A stretch of 64,000 bases of DNA from Spirosoma sp. GTDB lineage: Bacteria; Bacteroidota; Bacteroidia; Cytophagales; Spirosomataceae. Numbering within the stretch: the first letter of the stretch is position 1; each line of letters starts with the position of its first letter. The position numbers and the translations under genes were made by a program. Below the pieces are notes generated by a model, which saw nothing but the letters and a program-made list of their open reading frames with translations, had not been told where the DNA came from and did no database searches. The DNA lies in the NCBI RefSeq assembly GCF_026391055.1, contig NZ_JAPLET010000021.1:1-64000 (forward strand), given 5' to 3'. Shown here piece after piece: positions 53,561 through 61,268 of the stretch.

Positions 53561-54898
53561 ATGAATTTACCTCTCAAATTATCCTTTTTCTCAGTCCTCC
53601 TGACCGGCTCGGCTATAGCTCAAACCACCCAGCCACTCCAACTAAAGCAGGTACAGGACCAGGCCGTTCAGCAAAACCGGCGATTAAAAATTGCCCGCTA
53701 TAAAGTAGACGAGAGCGATTATAAAATCGCGGAAGCCCGCAGTAGGCTCTACCCGCTGGTTGTTGCGAATGGCAGCTACACCTACAATGGCGTCACCCGC
53801 GATCTGACCCTGCCTCGCGGTTCTATTGGCGTATTGCCTGGCGCAACACCCATTCCGCTGCCCCAGCAGGACCTGACACTGTTTAAGGCCAAGCATAACC
53901 TGTTTTTCGGTAATGTGCTGGCCTATCAACCTATCAGTCAATTGGGGAAGATCAAGGACGGTATCAAAGTAGCCGAAACCGATGTAGCGTTGGCCAAAAC
54001 GCAGGTAAGTCAGGCAGAGCTGGCTGTTAGGCAGGGGGTTGAAAAGCTTTATTTTGGTTTACTGATTGCCCAGCGCCAGCAGCAGCAGGTACAAACAACT
54101 ATTGAACTGACTCAGGCCAAGTTGTACGATGTAGAAAGCGCACTGCTGGCCGGAAAAACCGACCCCGTCAATAAAGTTGGCCTGCAAGCCGATCTGGCCA
54201 ATCAGCAGCAGCAGTTACTCCAGCTCACGAATCAGGTAGAAGATTATACTGCTGATCTGAATGAGTTGCTCGGCCAACCCGCCGAAACGCCGTTGAACCT
54301 GAACCCGGTTTCGGATTCGCTACCCGCTCTACCGGAACTGGCAACTTTTCTGGAGGGTGCTAAAAGTGGGAATCTAGAGGTTCGTCAGGCCGATCAGACC
54401 AGTCAGAAAGCCACGCTGGGAGTACAGGCGGCCCGCAAGGATTACATACCAACGGTTGGCGCACTAGGCGGCTATCTGTTCCAGAATGTGATCTCTGACC
54501 TTCCCCAAAGCAATTATTTCGTAGGTCTTCAACTGAGTTACAATATTGTTGATTTTGGCCGTCGCCGGTCTGCGCTCAACCAGCGATTGTCGCAGGAGAA
54601 GCAAGCCAGCGAAAATGTTCAATATACGCGGGAGCATATTGCCGGTGAGGTGCAGAAAGCCCATCGCAAAGCCCGTCAGGCACAATCCTTATTGCCGATT
54701 GCCGCTCAGGCTGCCCAATATCGGCGCGACGAGCTGAAGCTAAAAACTGACCGCCTTGCCGCCGGGCTCGCCCTTAAACGCGATGTGCTGGAGACACAGG
54801 CCGCGCTGGCAAAGGCCGAAGCGGACTTGTATTCGGCCCAGTTGGCTTACCGGCTGGCTCTGTCCGATTTAGAAGCACTCACGGGCATTAGCCGGTAA
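53561..54898 (+). CDS. TolC family outer-membrane efflux channel
   Basis: A 445-residue outer-membrane factor with signal peptide MNLPLKLSFFSVLLTGSAIAQ. I chose the ATG at 53561, two bases after the pump stop; a longer in-frame reading from 53408 runs through the pump gene and is spurious. Two structural repeats of long helices are visible (LAVRQGVEKLYFGLLIAQRQQQQVQ and LKRDVLETQAALAKAEADLYSAQLAYRLALSDLEALTGI). It is the third gene of the operon, followed by an intrinsic terminator. Confidence 0.95.
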   Translation: MNLPLKLSFFSVLLTGSAIAQTTQPLQLKQVQDQAVQQNRRLKIARYKVDESDYKIAEARSRLYPLVVANGSYTYNGVTRDLTLPRGSIGVLPGATPIPLPQQDLTLFKAKHNLFFGNVLAYQPISQLGKIKDGIKVAETDVALAKTQVSQAELAVRQGVEKLYFGLLIAQRQQQQVQTTIELTQAKLYDVESALLAGKTDPVNKVGLQADLANQQQQLLQLTNQVEDYTADLNELLGQPAETPLNLNPVSDSLPALPELATFLEGAKSGNLEVRQADQTSQKATLGVQAARKDYIPTVGALGGYLFQNVISDLPQSNYFVGLQLSYNIVDFGRRRSALNQRLSQEKQASENVQYTREHIAGEVQKAHRKARQAQSLLPIAAQAAQYRRDELKLKTDRLAAGLALKRDVLETQAALAKAEADLYSAQLAYRLALSDLEALTGISR

Positions 54899-54910
54899 GT
54901 TCCATTCCGG

Positions 54911-54950
54911 AAAGCTTATCGGGGGTCGAACCCACCCGATAAGCTTTTTG
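54911..54950 (+). terminator. Intrinsic terminator after the AcrAB-TolC-type operon
   Basis: AAAGCTTATCGGG (54911-54923) pairs with CCCGATAAGCTTT (54935-54947), followed by further Ts, 12 nt after the tolC stop. Confidence 0.85.
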
Positions 54951-54982
54951 TTGACAAATGGGACCATCAACGAATTACCGTC

Positions 54983-54990
54983 TATTTTTG
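54983..54990 (+). promoter_or_regulatory. Candidate -7 element of the amidase gene, possibly leaderless
   Basis: TATTTTTG ends only 4 nt before the ATG at 54995, so transcription would begin at or very near the start codon. No TTG lies at the right -33 spacing. Confidence 0.4.
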
Positions 54991-54994
54991 CCCC

Positions 54995-55870
54995 ATGTCT
55001 AAGAACGTCAATATCGGTTTAGTGCAGATGAGTTGCTCGGCAGATGTCGAGACGAATATCCAAAAAGCCATCAGCGGCATTCGTGAAGCAGCTGCGAATG
55101 GGGCTCAAATCGTTTGTCTACAGGAATTATTCACGTCGCTGTACTTCTGCGATGTGGAGGACCATCATAATTTTAGTCTGGCCGAAGCCATCCCCGGCCC
55201 CACCACCAACCGCTTAGGCGAACTGGCGGGCGAGCTGGGTGTGGTTATTGTAGCCTCTCTTTTCGAGAAGCGGGCGCAGGGATTGTACCACAATACGACG
55301 GCGGTGCTGGATGCCGACGGGGCGTATCTGGGGAAATACCGGAAGATGCACATCCCGGATGATCCGGGTTATTACGAGAAATTCTATTTCACCCCCGGCG
55401 ACCTTGGTTATAAGGTTTTCGACACGAAGTTTGCCCGAATTGGTGTGCTCATTTGCTGGGATCAGTGGTACCCCGAAGCGGCCCGTATTACGGCTTTGAT
55501 GGGAGCCGAAATTCTGTTTTACCCAACCGCCATTGGCTGGGATACCAACGAACCCGACCCGGCGCAAAACACGGAGCAGTATAACGCCTGGCAAACGATC
55601 CAGCGGAGCCATGCCATTGCCAATGGGGTTCACGTGGTAGCCGTCAACCGGGTTGGGCGCGAAGCCGATCAGCAGTTCTGGGGTGGTTCGTTCGTTGCCA
55701 ACCCATTTGGTTCGCTGCTTTATCTGGCCCCGCACGATCAGGAACTCGTCCACGTGCAAACGGTCGATCTGGCCCTTTCCGAGAAATACCGCACTACCTG
55801 GCCCTACTTCCGAGACCGCCGGATTGATTCGTACCAACCTATCACCAGACGGTACATCGACCAGGAGTAA
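54995..55870 (+). CDS. aguB: N-carbamoylputrescine amidase (nitrilase family)
   Basis: A 291-residue cytosolic C-N hydrolase with the full catalytic triad: Glu44 in CLQELFTSLYF, Lys117 in KYRKMHIPDDPGYYEKFYFTPGD and Cys154 in VLICWDQWYPEAARI. The YFTPGD and DQWYPEAAR stretches are characteristic of AguB, which turns N-carbamoylputrescine into putrescine, ammonia and CO2 in the agmatine route of polyamine synthesis. The partner agmatine deiminase (aguA) is not adjacent in this window. It is a single gene beginning just after the efflux operon terminator. Confidence 0.92.
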   Translation: MSKNVNIGLVQMSCSADVETNIQKAISGIREAAANGAQIVCLQELFTSLYFCDVEDHHNFSLAEAIPGPTTNRLGELAGELGVVIVASLFEKRAQGLYHNTTAVLDADGAYLGKYRKMHIPDDPGYYEKFYFTPGDLGYKVFDTKFARIGVLICWDQWYPEAARITALMGAEILFYPTAIGWDTNEPDPAQNTEQYNAWQTIQRSHAIANGVHVVAVNRVGREADQQFWGGSFVANPFGSLLYLAPHDQELVHVQTVDLALSEKYRTTWPYFRDRRIDSYQPITRRYIDQE

Positions 55871-55928
55871 CTGGTCTGGGTTCGGTTTTTCGTTGCGTTC
55901 TTAAACTCACACCTTGTTGAAGTCGGTT

Positions 55929-57551
55929 ATGAAATTAGTTGCATTGGGCCTGCTGGTCAGTTTGGCGGGTACTGGATACTGGTACTGGCAATCGACCGAC
56001 GCTCCGTCGGTTGCAGCGGTGCAGTTGCAGGGACCTTTACCGGCGCAGACATCGTTGGTGCCCACGCCCCGCTCCCGGTTCACGCCAACGCCGAGATCTC
56101 GAAAAGGGTATTATAGCCTCGATGTTGTCGGTGACTTCACGCTGCCAGCGACGAAAACCATTACTTTCTGCGGAGCTGGGCGCAACCTGCACGTTCAGAA
56201 AGACCGCACGAAGATTTTCCGGCGGGGGTTCTCGGCGGTAGATCAAAGCCGTATGGTCTCCAATGTTGAGATCTGGAAAGACGGTTTTCCGGCGAATGGC
56301 TGGAAATCTGCGCTTCAACCGAGCCAGCGGTCGGTTATTCTGTATCAGGGCTATTTTAGAGATGCCTTTGGTCTGTCCTGGGCACAAAATAGCGAAAAGG
56401 CTGGTGAGACGATCTACCGCGCACCCTCCAGCGGCAATGCTGCTGGAGCGGCTCGCCCCATCAATCGCAATACCCTGTATCAGGCCTGTGCGGAGTTGAG
56501 CGGAGGATGTTTTGGTTTCGGCGACTGCCCGCCCGGCGGCATGAAAAGCACGTACGGGTTCATTTTCCTGGATATTGAGAACGATGGTGCCAACATGACC
56601 AATCGGCAGGAACAGGCTAACCTGTATGCTTACATGATCAAGACGATCAAGGAAAACGTTAGTCCGAAAACGCAGGTTGGGTCTATTGCGCCGGTTTTAC
56701 ACAACAGCGTTGGTTATTCAAAAGCTGAAGATTATAAAGCCACCCCCGACTGGCTCTGGGCAATGACCGCTCAGCACACGGCTACCAGCCGCCAGCGGGG
56801 TATGCCGAACGACCTGGTGGGCAAATCGTTCGGTGACTATGCTGATTTTCAGATGCCCGGTACGTATTACGCCTATCCTGACTTTGACTACTCAATCCGG
56901 CACAACGGAGACAACAGCCGCCATTGGCTAGCGTCTTTACTGGGCGAACAGGAAGTCAACATGAAGTTGTCGCCAAAGAAGCGGATAGCCTGGCAATGGC
57001 TGTTCAATACCCAGAGCGAACTTCCGAATAGCAGTAAAGCGGAACACGCGGCTCCCCCCGTCGTGGCCGAGGGCATGGGCATCTTTTACTGGTTCACCGG
57101 AGCCTACGGCGTATTATTCTGGGATGATCATCAGGACCTGGTACCCGATTCGCCCCCGCCCGCCGATCCGAGTCAGAAAGGGCTGGGCAATGATCGGAAT
57201 TATGCCTGCTATGAGCATTACGTTCACGGACTCTGGCGGCTATTCAAGCATCACAGCGATTTGTTCAATGGACGGGAAACCTACCTCAATGAATCGACGG
57301 AATGCTCCTACGACGGTGGGCAGACGTGGTATAAATACAATGCCAACCAACTCAAAGTGCGTGATTTGCCCGTTGTTCGTGCCATCGTGAACGGCAATCA
57401 GGTTCTGATTGCGGCTACCAAAGCCTACGCCCAACCAAATCAGACGAGCCGGGTCATGATGCGGTATGTGCAGAACGGCTTTAAATTTTACACGACTATT
57501 ACCCTGAAAGGCGACGAAATTTACCTGGGCCGGGCCACCATGAACCGGTGA
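55929..57551 (+). CDS. Uncharacterised exported or anchored protein, 540 residues
   Basis: The N-terminus MKLVALGLLVSLAGTGYWYW is a signal peptide or anchor; the ATG at 55929 is preferred over the TTG at 55914. A short linker with a duplicated PTPRSR unit follows (PTPRSRFTPTPRSRKGYY). The main body contains FIFLDIENDGANMTNRQEQANLYAYMIKTIKENVSPKT, which has the look of a barrel-type hydrolase strand with acidic residues, and MGIFYWFTGAYGVLFWDDHQDL. Four cysteines lie in CAELSGGCFGFGDCPPGG and nearby. I cannot name a family; a glycoside-hydrolase-like fold is possible. It is followed about 90 nt later by the ROK gene. Confidence 0.75.
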   Translation: MKLVALGLLVSLAGTGYWYWQSTDAPSVAAVQLQGPLPAQTSLVPTPRSRFTPTPRSRKGYYSLDVVGDFTLPATKTITFCGAGRNLHVQKDRTKIFRRGFSAVDQSRMVSNVEIWKDGFPANGWKSALQPSQRSVILYQGYFRDAFGLSWAQNSEKAGETIYRAPSSGNAAGAARPINRNTLYQACAELSGGCFGFGDCPPGGMKSTYGFIFLDIENDGANMTNRQEQANLYAYMIKTIKENVSPKTQVGSIAPVLHNSVGYSKAEDYKATPDWLWAMTAQHTATSRQRGMPNDLVGKSFGDYADFQMPGTYYAYPDFDYSIRHNGDNSRHWLASLLGEQEVNMKLSPKKRIAWQWLFNTQSELPNSSKAEHAAPPVVAEGMGIFYWFTGAYGVLFWDDHQDLVPDSPPPADPSQKGLGNDRNYACYEHYVHGLWRLFKHHSDLFNGRETYLNESTECSYDGGQTWYKYNANQLKVRDLPVVRAIVNGNQVLIAATKAYAQPNQTSRVMMRYVQNGFKFYTTITLKGDEIYLGRATMNR

Positions 57552-57642
57552 AATAACCAGGCGCTGAACAGTAGATTTTCAATGCACCCGCGTTACTCTC
57601 ACGCTGCTCAACGAGTACGTCTTTGTCAAAATAACCCCATAC

Positions 57643-58587
57643 ATGACTCTTGGTATTGAAATTGGCGGAACAAAGCTGCAACTGATCACAGGCGATGCTA
57701 CCGGTCAGATTAGCCAGCGATTCCGCTACATCGTTGACCCCGCACAGGGCGCTGAAGGTATTCTGACCCAAATTTCCACCACCATCCGACAACTTCCCGA
57801 ACCACCTACCGCCATTGGTGTTGGCTTCGGTGGCCCCGTCGACTGGACAACGGGTCGCATAGCTACATCACATCAGATTGGTGGCTGGTCGGGAGTCGAC
57901 CTCGCCGGATGGCTTCGGGATCAGGCGCCGGGCGCTACGGTTCAAATTGAGAACGACGCCAACGTGGCCGCCCTCGGCGAAGCCTGCAAAGGCGTTGCAA
58001 CGGGTTTTAACCGGGTGTTTTACATTACCCTTGGCAGCGGTGTTGGCGGGGGCATGGTCGTCGACCAAAACCTGTATCACGGCGCGCTACCCGGAGAAGC
58101 AGAAATTGGTCATTTGTGGCTTGTCCCGCCCGGCGATTCAACACCGGGGCAAACGGTTGAGCAGACCATCTCGGGCTGGGCCGTTGACCAGCAGATACGC
58201 GACCTTTTGCCGCAGTTACCGGACGATTCGGCCCTCAAGATGGCCGTGCAGGAAGCCCATGCTACCGGTGCTGTTGGTAAAGAAGCCCGGTTTCTACATC
58301 AGGCCTACGAAGCCAGCGATCCGGTTGCCAAAATGCTGATCGAACAGATTGGTTCGGTGCTGGCACTGGCGTTATCGCATGTTGTTCACTTGTTTCATCC
58401 AGACGCTATTGTGCTGGGGGGCGGCCTGTCGCTCATTGGCGAACCTCTGCGGGCAGCCGTACGGCAAACACTCCCCCGTTTTGTCATGAAGACCTTTCAT
58501 CCAGCTCCTGTTGTACTTCTCGCCAAACTCGGTGAAGACGCTGTACCAATTGGCGCGTTAATGCTTACCATAAATACGGATGACTGA
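57643..58587 (+). CDS. ROK family protein lacking the zinc-binding cysteines
   Basis: A 314-residue ASKHA-fold sugar kinase-like protein. ATP- and sugar-binding motifs are present: LGIEIGGTKLQLITGD, the GxGGPVDWTTGRI loop, IENDANVAALGEA (catalytic Asp) and ITLGSGVGGGMVVD. After EAEIGHLWLVPPGDSTPGQTVEQTISG the usual CxCGxxGCxE zinc site is absent, with no cysteine in that loop. It has no DNA-binding N-terminal domain, so it is an enzyme rather than a NagC-type repressor. It precedes a GmhA-like isomerase gene by 42 nt, which suggests a joint role in phosphosugar metabolism. Confidence 0.88.
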   Translation: MTLGIEIGGTKLQLITGDATGQISQRFRYIVDPAQGAEGILTQISTTIRQLPEPPTAIGVGFGGPVDWTTGRIATSHQIGGWSGVDLAGWLRDQAPGATVQIENDANVAALGEACKGVATGFNRVFYITLGSGVGGGMVVDQNLYHGALPGEAEIGHLWLVPPGDSTPGQTVEQTISGWAVDQQIRDLLPQLPDDSALKMAVQEAHATGAVGKEARFLHQAYEASDPVAKMLIEQIGSVLALALSHVVHLFHPDAIVLGGGLSLIGEPLRAAVRQTLPRFVMKTFHPAPVVLLAKLGEDAVPIGALMLTINTDD

Positions 58588-58629
58588 TGAATTTACACAG
58601 AGCTATCATCACTCATCATTCCTTTACCC

Positions 58630-59187
58630 ATGAACCAGACCTATTTCAAGAACTACCTCGACCGGCAGAAAGCCGCGTATGATGCTATTCCCATTGACCG
58701 GGTAGAGCATTTGATTAACCTTATCAAGAAATGCTGGGAGGAAGACCGGCAGTTTTTCGCCTTCGGCAATGGGGGTAGTGCCTCCAACGTATCGCACTTT
58801 ATTACCGACCTCGGCAAAAGTGCGTCGGACCGCATGGGCAAGCGGTTTCGGTGTCTGTCGCTCAACGAAAATGTATCCTGGATCACGGCCCTTGGCAACG
58901 ACTATGCCTACGAGGATATTTACCTGCGGCAACTTCAAAACTACGCCCGTCCCGGCGATCTGGTGCTTACCTTAAGCGTGAGTGGTAACTCACCCAACGT
59001 TGTCAAAGCCGTAGAATGGGCAAACGAGAACGGACTTACTACTATGGCACTCGTTGGCGGCAAGCGTGGTAAAATTGCCGACATTGCCCACGAGTCGATT
59101 GTTATTCAGGATGAGCATTACGGCCGGGTCGAAGATGCCCAGATGACCATTTGCCACATGCTGTGTTATGGATTTATTGAGAGTTAG
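58630..59187 (+). CDS. SIS-domain phosphosugar isomerase (GmhA-like)
   Basis: A 185-residue single SIS domain protein. FFAFGNGGSASNVSHFITDLGK (phosphosugar-binding loop, about 42-62), LVLTLSVSGNSPNVVKAVEWANENGLTT and the C-terminal QDEHYGRVEDAQMTICHMLCYGFIE match sedoheptulose-7-phosphate isomerase (GmhA) and close relatives. GmhA starts the ADP-heptose pathway for lipopolysaccharide core. No hldE lies nearby, and the ROK neighbour leaves other hexose-phosphate roles open, so I leave the symbol blank. It ends before a hairpin repeat. Confidence 0.85.
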   Translation: MNQTYFKNYLDRQKAAYDAIPIDRVEHLINLIKKCWEEDRQFFAFGNGGSASNVSHFITDLGKSASDRMGKRFRCLSLNENVSWITALGNDYAYEDIYLRQLQNYARPGDLVLTLSVSGNSPNVVKAVEWANENGLTTMALVGGKRGKIADIAHESIVIQDEHYGRVEDAQMTICHMLCYGFIES

Positions 59188-59204
59188 GTGTTTGTAACAG
59201 GAGA

Positions 59205-59278
59205 TGGGGGTTAGGAGCGAGAAGTGAGGAGTTGCTGACGCGTCTGTTTTTTGCATGCGTTAGCAACTCCTCACTCCT
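59205..59278. repeat. GAG-rich inverted repeat after the SIS gene
   Basis: Arms 59224-59241 and 59257-59274 are 18 nt long with one mismatch (GTGAGGAGTTGCTGACGC on the left). The loop contains a T6 run. It lies between convergent genes and can act as a terminator, but its sequence, including TAGGAGCGAGAAG and GCTGACGC, is shared with the repeat at 5723-5808, so it belongs to a dispersed family. Confidence 0.7.
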
Positions 59279-59289
59279 ATTACTACGGC

Positions 59290-59982
59290 TCAAGAATACC
59301 GATCATTTCTCCAGGGGTAAGCGGTGTTGGAGTAACCGCGTTCTTCCCAGAAGCCCAATTGATTTTTAGTCAGGAATTCGATCCGTTTGATCCATTTTGA
59401 GCCTTTCCAGGCGTATAGCTGCGGGGTGATCATCCGCAGCGGGCCACCGTGTTCACGAGTTAAGGGCTGGCCATCGGCGGTGTGCACGAGCAAGACATCG
59501 GGCTTTAGGGCTTCTTCCAGCGAGACGTTGGTAGAGTAGCCATCATAGCCGTAACACATAACGTGCGTAGCTGTGCCTTTGGGGTCAACCAGGGCTGCCA
59601 GGTCCATAAACCGGACACCTACCCAGGGGACGTCTAACCGCGACCAGGTCGTTACACAATGAAAATCGCTGGTGTCCTCTACCTGCGGCAGTTCCATCAG
59701 ATCTTCCCACTTCAGACGAACAGGGTTATTTACTTCACCATCAATATTGAGTTGCCACTTGTCGAGCGGGATGGCGGGCTGATAGCCTAAATCCAGCACC
59801 GGCCATTTTGTTGTAACCGTCTGGCCAACCGGTACGGCTGGCATACCATGTCGGTTTATCGGCCCGGAGCCCCGTGGCTTCTCGTCCGTCATGGAGGGCG
59901 TCTGGGCCATTTTTTCCTCAAACCGACGTTTGAGTTTCAGGCGGGCCTCAATGATTTTATCGGTCTTTTCGTTTGCGTCCAT
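59290..59982 (-). CDS. Molybdopterin-dependent sulfite oxidase-like oxidoreductase
   Basis: A 230-residue protein of the oxidoreductase molybdopterin-binding family. The molybdenum-ligand Cys109 sits in DFHCVTTWSRLDVPWVGVRF, and the family motifs WQLNIDGEV, YDGYSTNVSLEEAL and HGGPLRMITPQLYAWKGSKWIKRIEFL are present. There is no Tat or Sec signal, so it is cytosolic, unlike MsrP (YedY), and it has no C-terminal dimerisation domain or haem domain. Substrate and electron partner are unknown. It is a single gene convergent with the SIS gene. Confidence 0.92.
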   Translation of the reverse strand: MDANEKTDKIIEARLKLKRRFEEKMAQTPSMTDEKPRGSGPINRHGMPAVPVGQTVTTKWPVLDLGYQPAIPLDKWQLNIDGEVNNPVRLKWEDLMELPQVEDTSDFHCVTTWSRLDVPWVGVRFMDLAALVDPKGTATHVMCYGYDGYSTNVSLEEALKPDVLLVHTADGQPLTREHGGPLRMITPQLYAWKGSKWIKRIEFLTKNQLGFWEERGYSNTAYPWRNDRYS

Positions 59983-60093
59983 CGTATGCGAACTGGAAGT
60001 GTGTAGCGACTTTTCCTTTGTAAACTGTAATTTCTATTTTGTAGTTTTACACAAACGAAAAATGGCGTTATGGTAGCAAACCAGCGCCCTATT

Positions 60094-61167
60094 TTAGCTT
60101 ACACGCACGTAACTGCCAAGTAGTTTAACTTCGGCCGCGTGGTGATTCAATATCTCGTGCAAATCAGGATCGCTGGCGTGACCTTCACACTCCAGCAGGA
60201 ACCAGTAGCGGAATGTAGCCCCATCCCGTAAAGGCCGACTTTCAATCTTTGTCAGGTTGATGTTCCGGGTATTGAACTCCTGTAGAAACTCAGCCAGTAC
60301 CCCCGGCGACTGAGTATTCGGCAAGCGGGCAATTAACGTGGTTTTATCATGCCCGCTGGGCTGATTCACAAAATCCTTAGCCAGAATTAAAAACCGGGTT
60401 CGGTTCAGGTCACTATCTTCAATATTATCGAATAGTACCGGCACATCGAACAGCTTAGCGGCAATATGCGAGCAGATAGCTGCGGTATTGGGTTGTTGAG
60501 CGGCCATTTTAGCCGCCTTCGATGTCGACTCGACCGGCACCATCTCGGCTTTCAACTCATCGAAATAATCGTTCAGGAACCGGCTGCACTGCCGGAAGGC
60601 GATGTCTTTTGAATAGATGTGGGTGATATCGGCTAAATTCTCGGCTTTTGTGGCAAAGGTAAAATGCACGGGAATCTGCACTTCGGCGGCTATTCGCAGG
60701 TCTTTCTCCAGTAGCAGATCGATGGCTTCTTCCACGACGCCCTCCTGGTTGTTTTCGATGGGCACAACGCCAAACCGAACCCGCCCTGTTTCAACACTTT
60801 CAAATACTGACCGGATTGTTGGCAGGGCCATATAGGCACTCATCGCCCCGAATCGGCTTTCGGCAGCCTGGTGGGTAAAGCTACCTTCGGGGCCTAAGTA
60901 AGCCACTCGTTCAGGTAACTCAAGGTTACGGGATACGGCGAAGATTTCAAGAAAGATCGCTTCAATGGCCGAACGGTTCAGCAAACCATCGTTTTGTCCA
61001 TGAAGCCGGTCCAGGATTTGTTTCTCACGCTCCGGCCGGTAAATGACCGTATTGGTTGTTCGTTTGAGGTCGCCAACCCGGCGCACAAGTTCCATTCGTT
61101 GATTCAGTAACGTCAGGAGTTGATCATCGAGCGCATCAATGTCATTACGGAGAGACTCTAAAGTCAT
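60094..61167 (-). CDS. pheA: Chorismate mutase / prephenate dehydratase (P-protein)
   Basis: A 357-residue bifunctional enzyme for phenylalanine synthesis. The chorismate mutase AroQ domain covers residues 1-85 (LRNDIDALDDQLLTLLNQRMELVRRVGDLKR). Prephenate dehydratase covers about 90-270 (RVAYLGPEGSFTHQAAESRFG, FGVVPIENNQEGVVEEAIDLLL, and the TRF motif in LNRTRFLIL). A C-terminal ACT domain begins TTLIARLPNTQSPGVLAEFLQEF and carries LTKIESRPLRDGATFRYWFLLECEG; it normally gives feedback inhibition by phenylalanine. It lies downstream of parE on the same strand, separated by a hairpin. Confidence 0.96.
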   Translation of the reverse strand: MTLESLRNDIDALDDQLLTLLNQRMELVRRVGDLKRTTNTVIYRPEREKQILDRLHGQNDGLLNRSAIEAIFLEIFAVSRNLELPERVAYLGPEGSFTHQAAESRFGAMSAYMALPTIRSVFESVETGRVRFGVVPIENNQEGVVEEAIDLLLEKDLRIAAEVQIPVHFTFATKAENLADITHIYSKDIAFRQCSRFLNDYFDELKAEMVPVESTSKAAKMAAQQPNTAAICSHIAAKLFDVPVLFDNIEDSDLNRTRFLILAKDFVNQPSGHDKTTLIARLPNTQSPGVLAEFLQEFNTRNINLTKIESRPLRDGATFRYWFLLECEGHASDPDLHEILNHHAAEVKLLGSYVRVS

Positions 61168-61186
61168 AAAAAAGTCGGTAAGGCAA

Positions 61187-61250
61187 AAGTCAATAAGTTG
61201 GTAAGCACGAAGCCAACATACAAACTTAGCACTTACCGACTTATTGACTT
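61187..61250. repeat. 19-bp inverted repeat between parE and pheA
   Basis: Arms 61187-61205 and 61232-61250 are complementary with one G-T wobble. The left side is preceded by a second copy of AAGTCGGTAAG (61172-61182) that can pair with 61232-61242 instead, giving two alternative stems. It probably ends the parE transcript, though a T-run is missing. Confidence 0.6.
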
Positions 61251-61268
61251 ACTTACTTACAGACTTTT

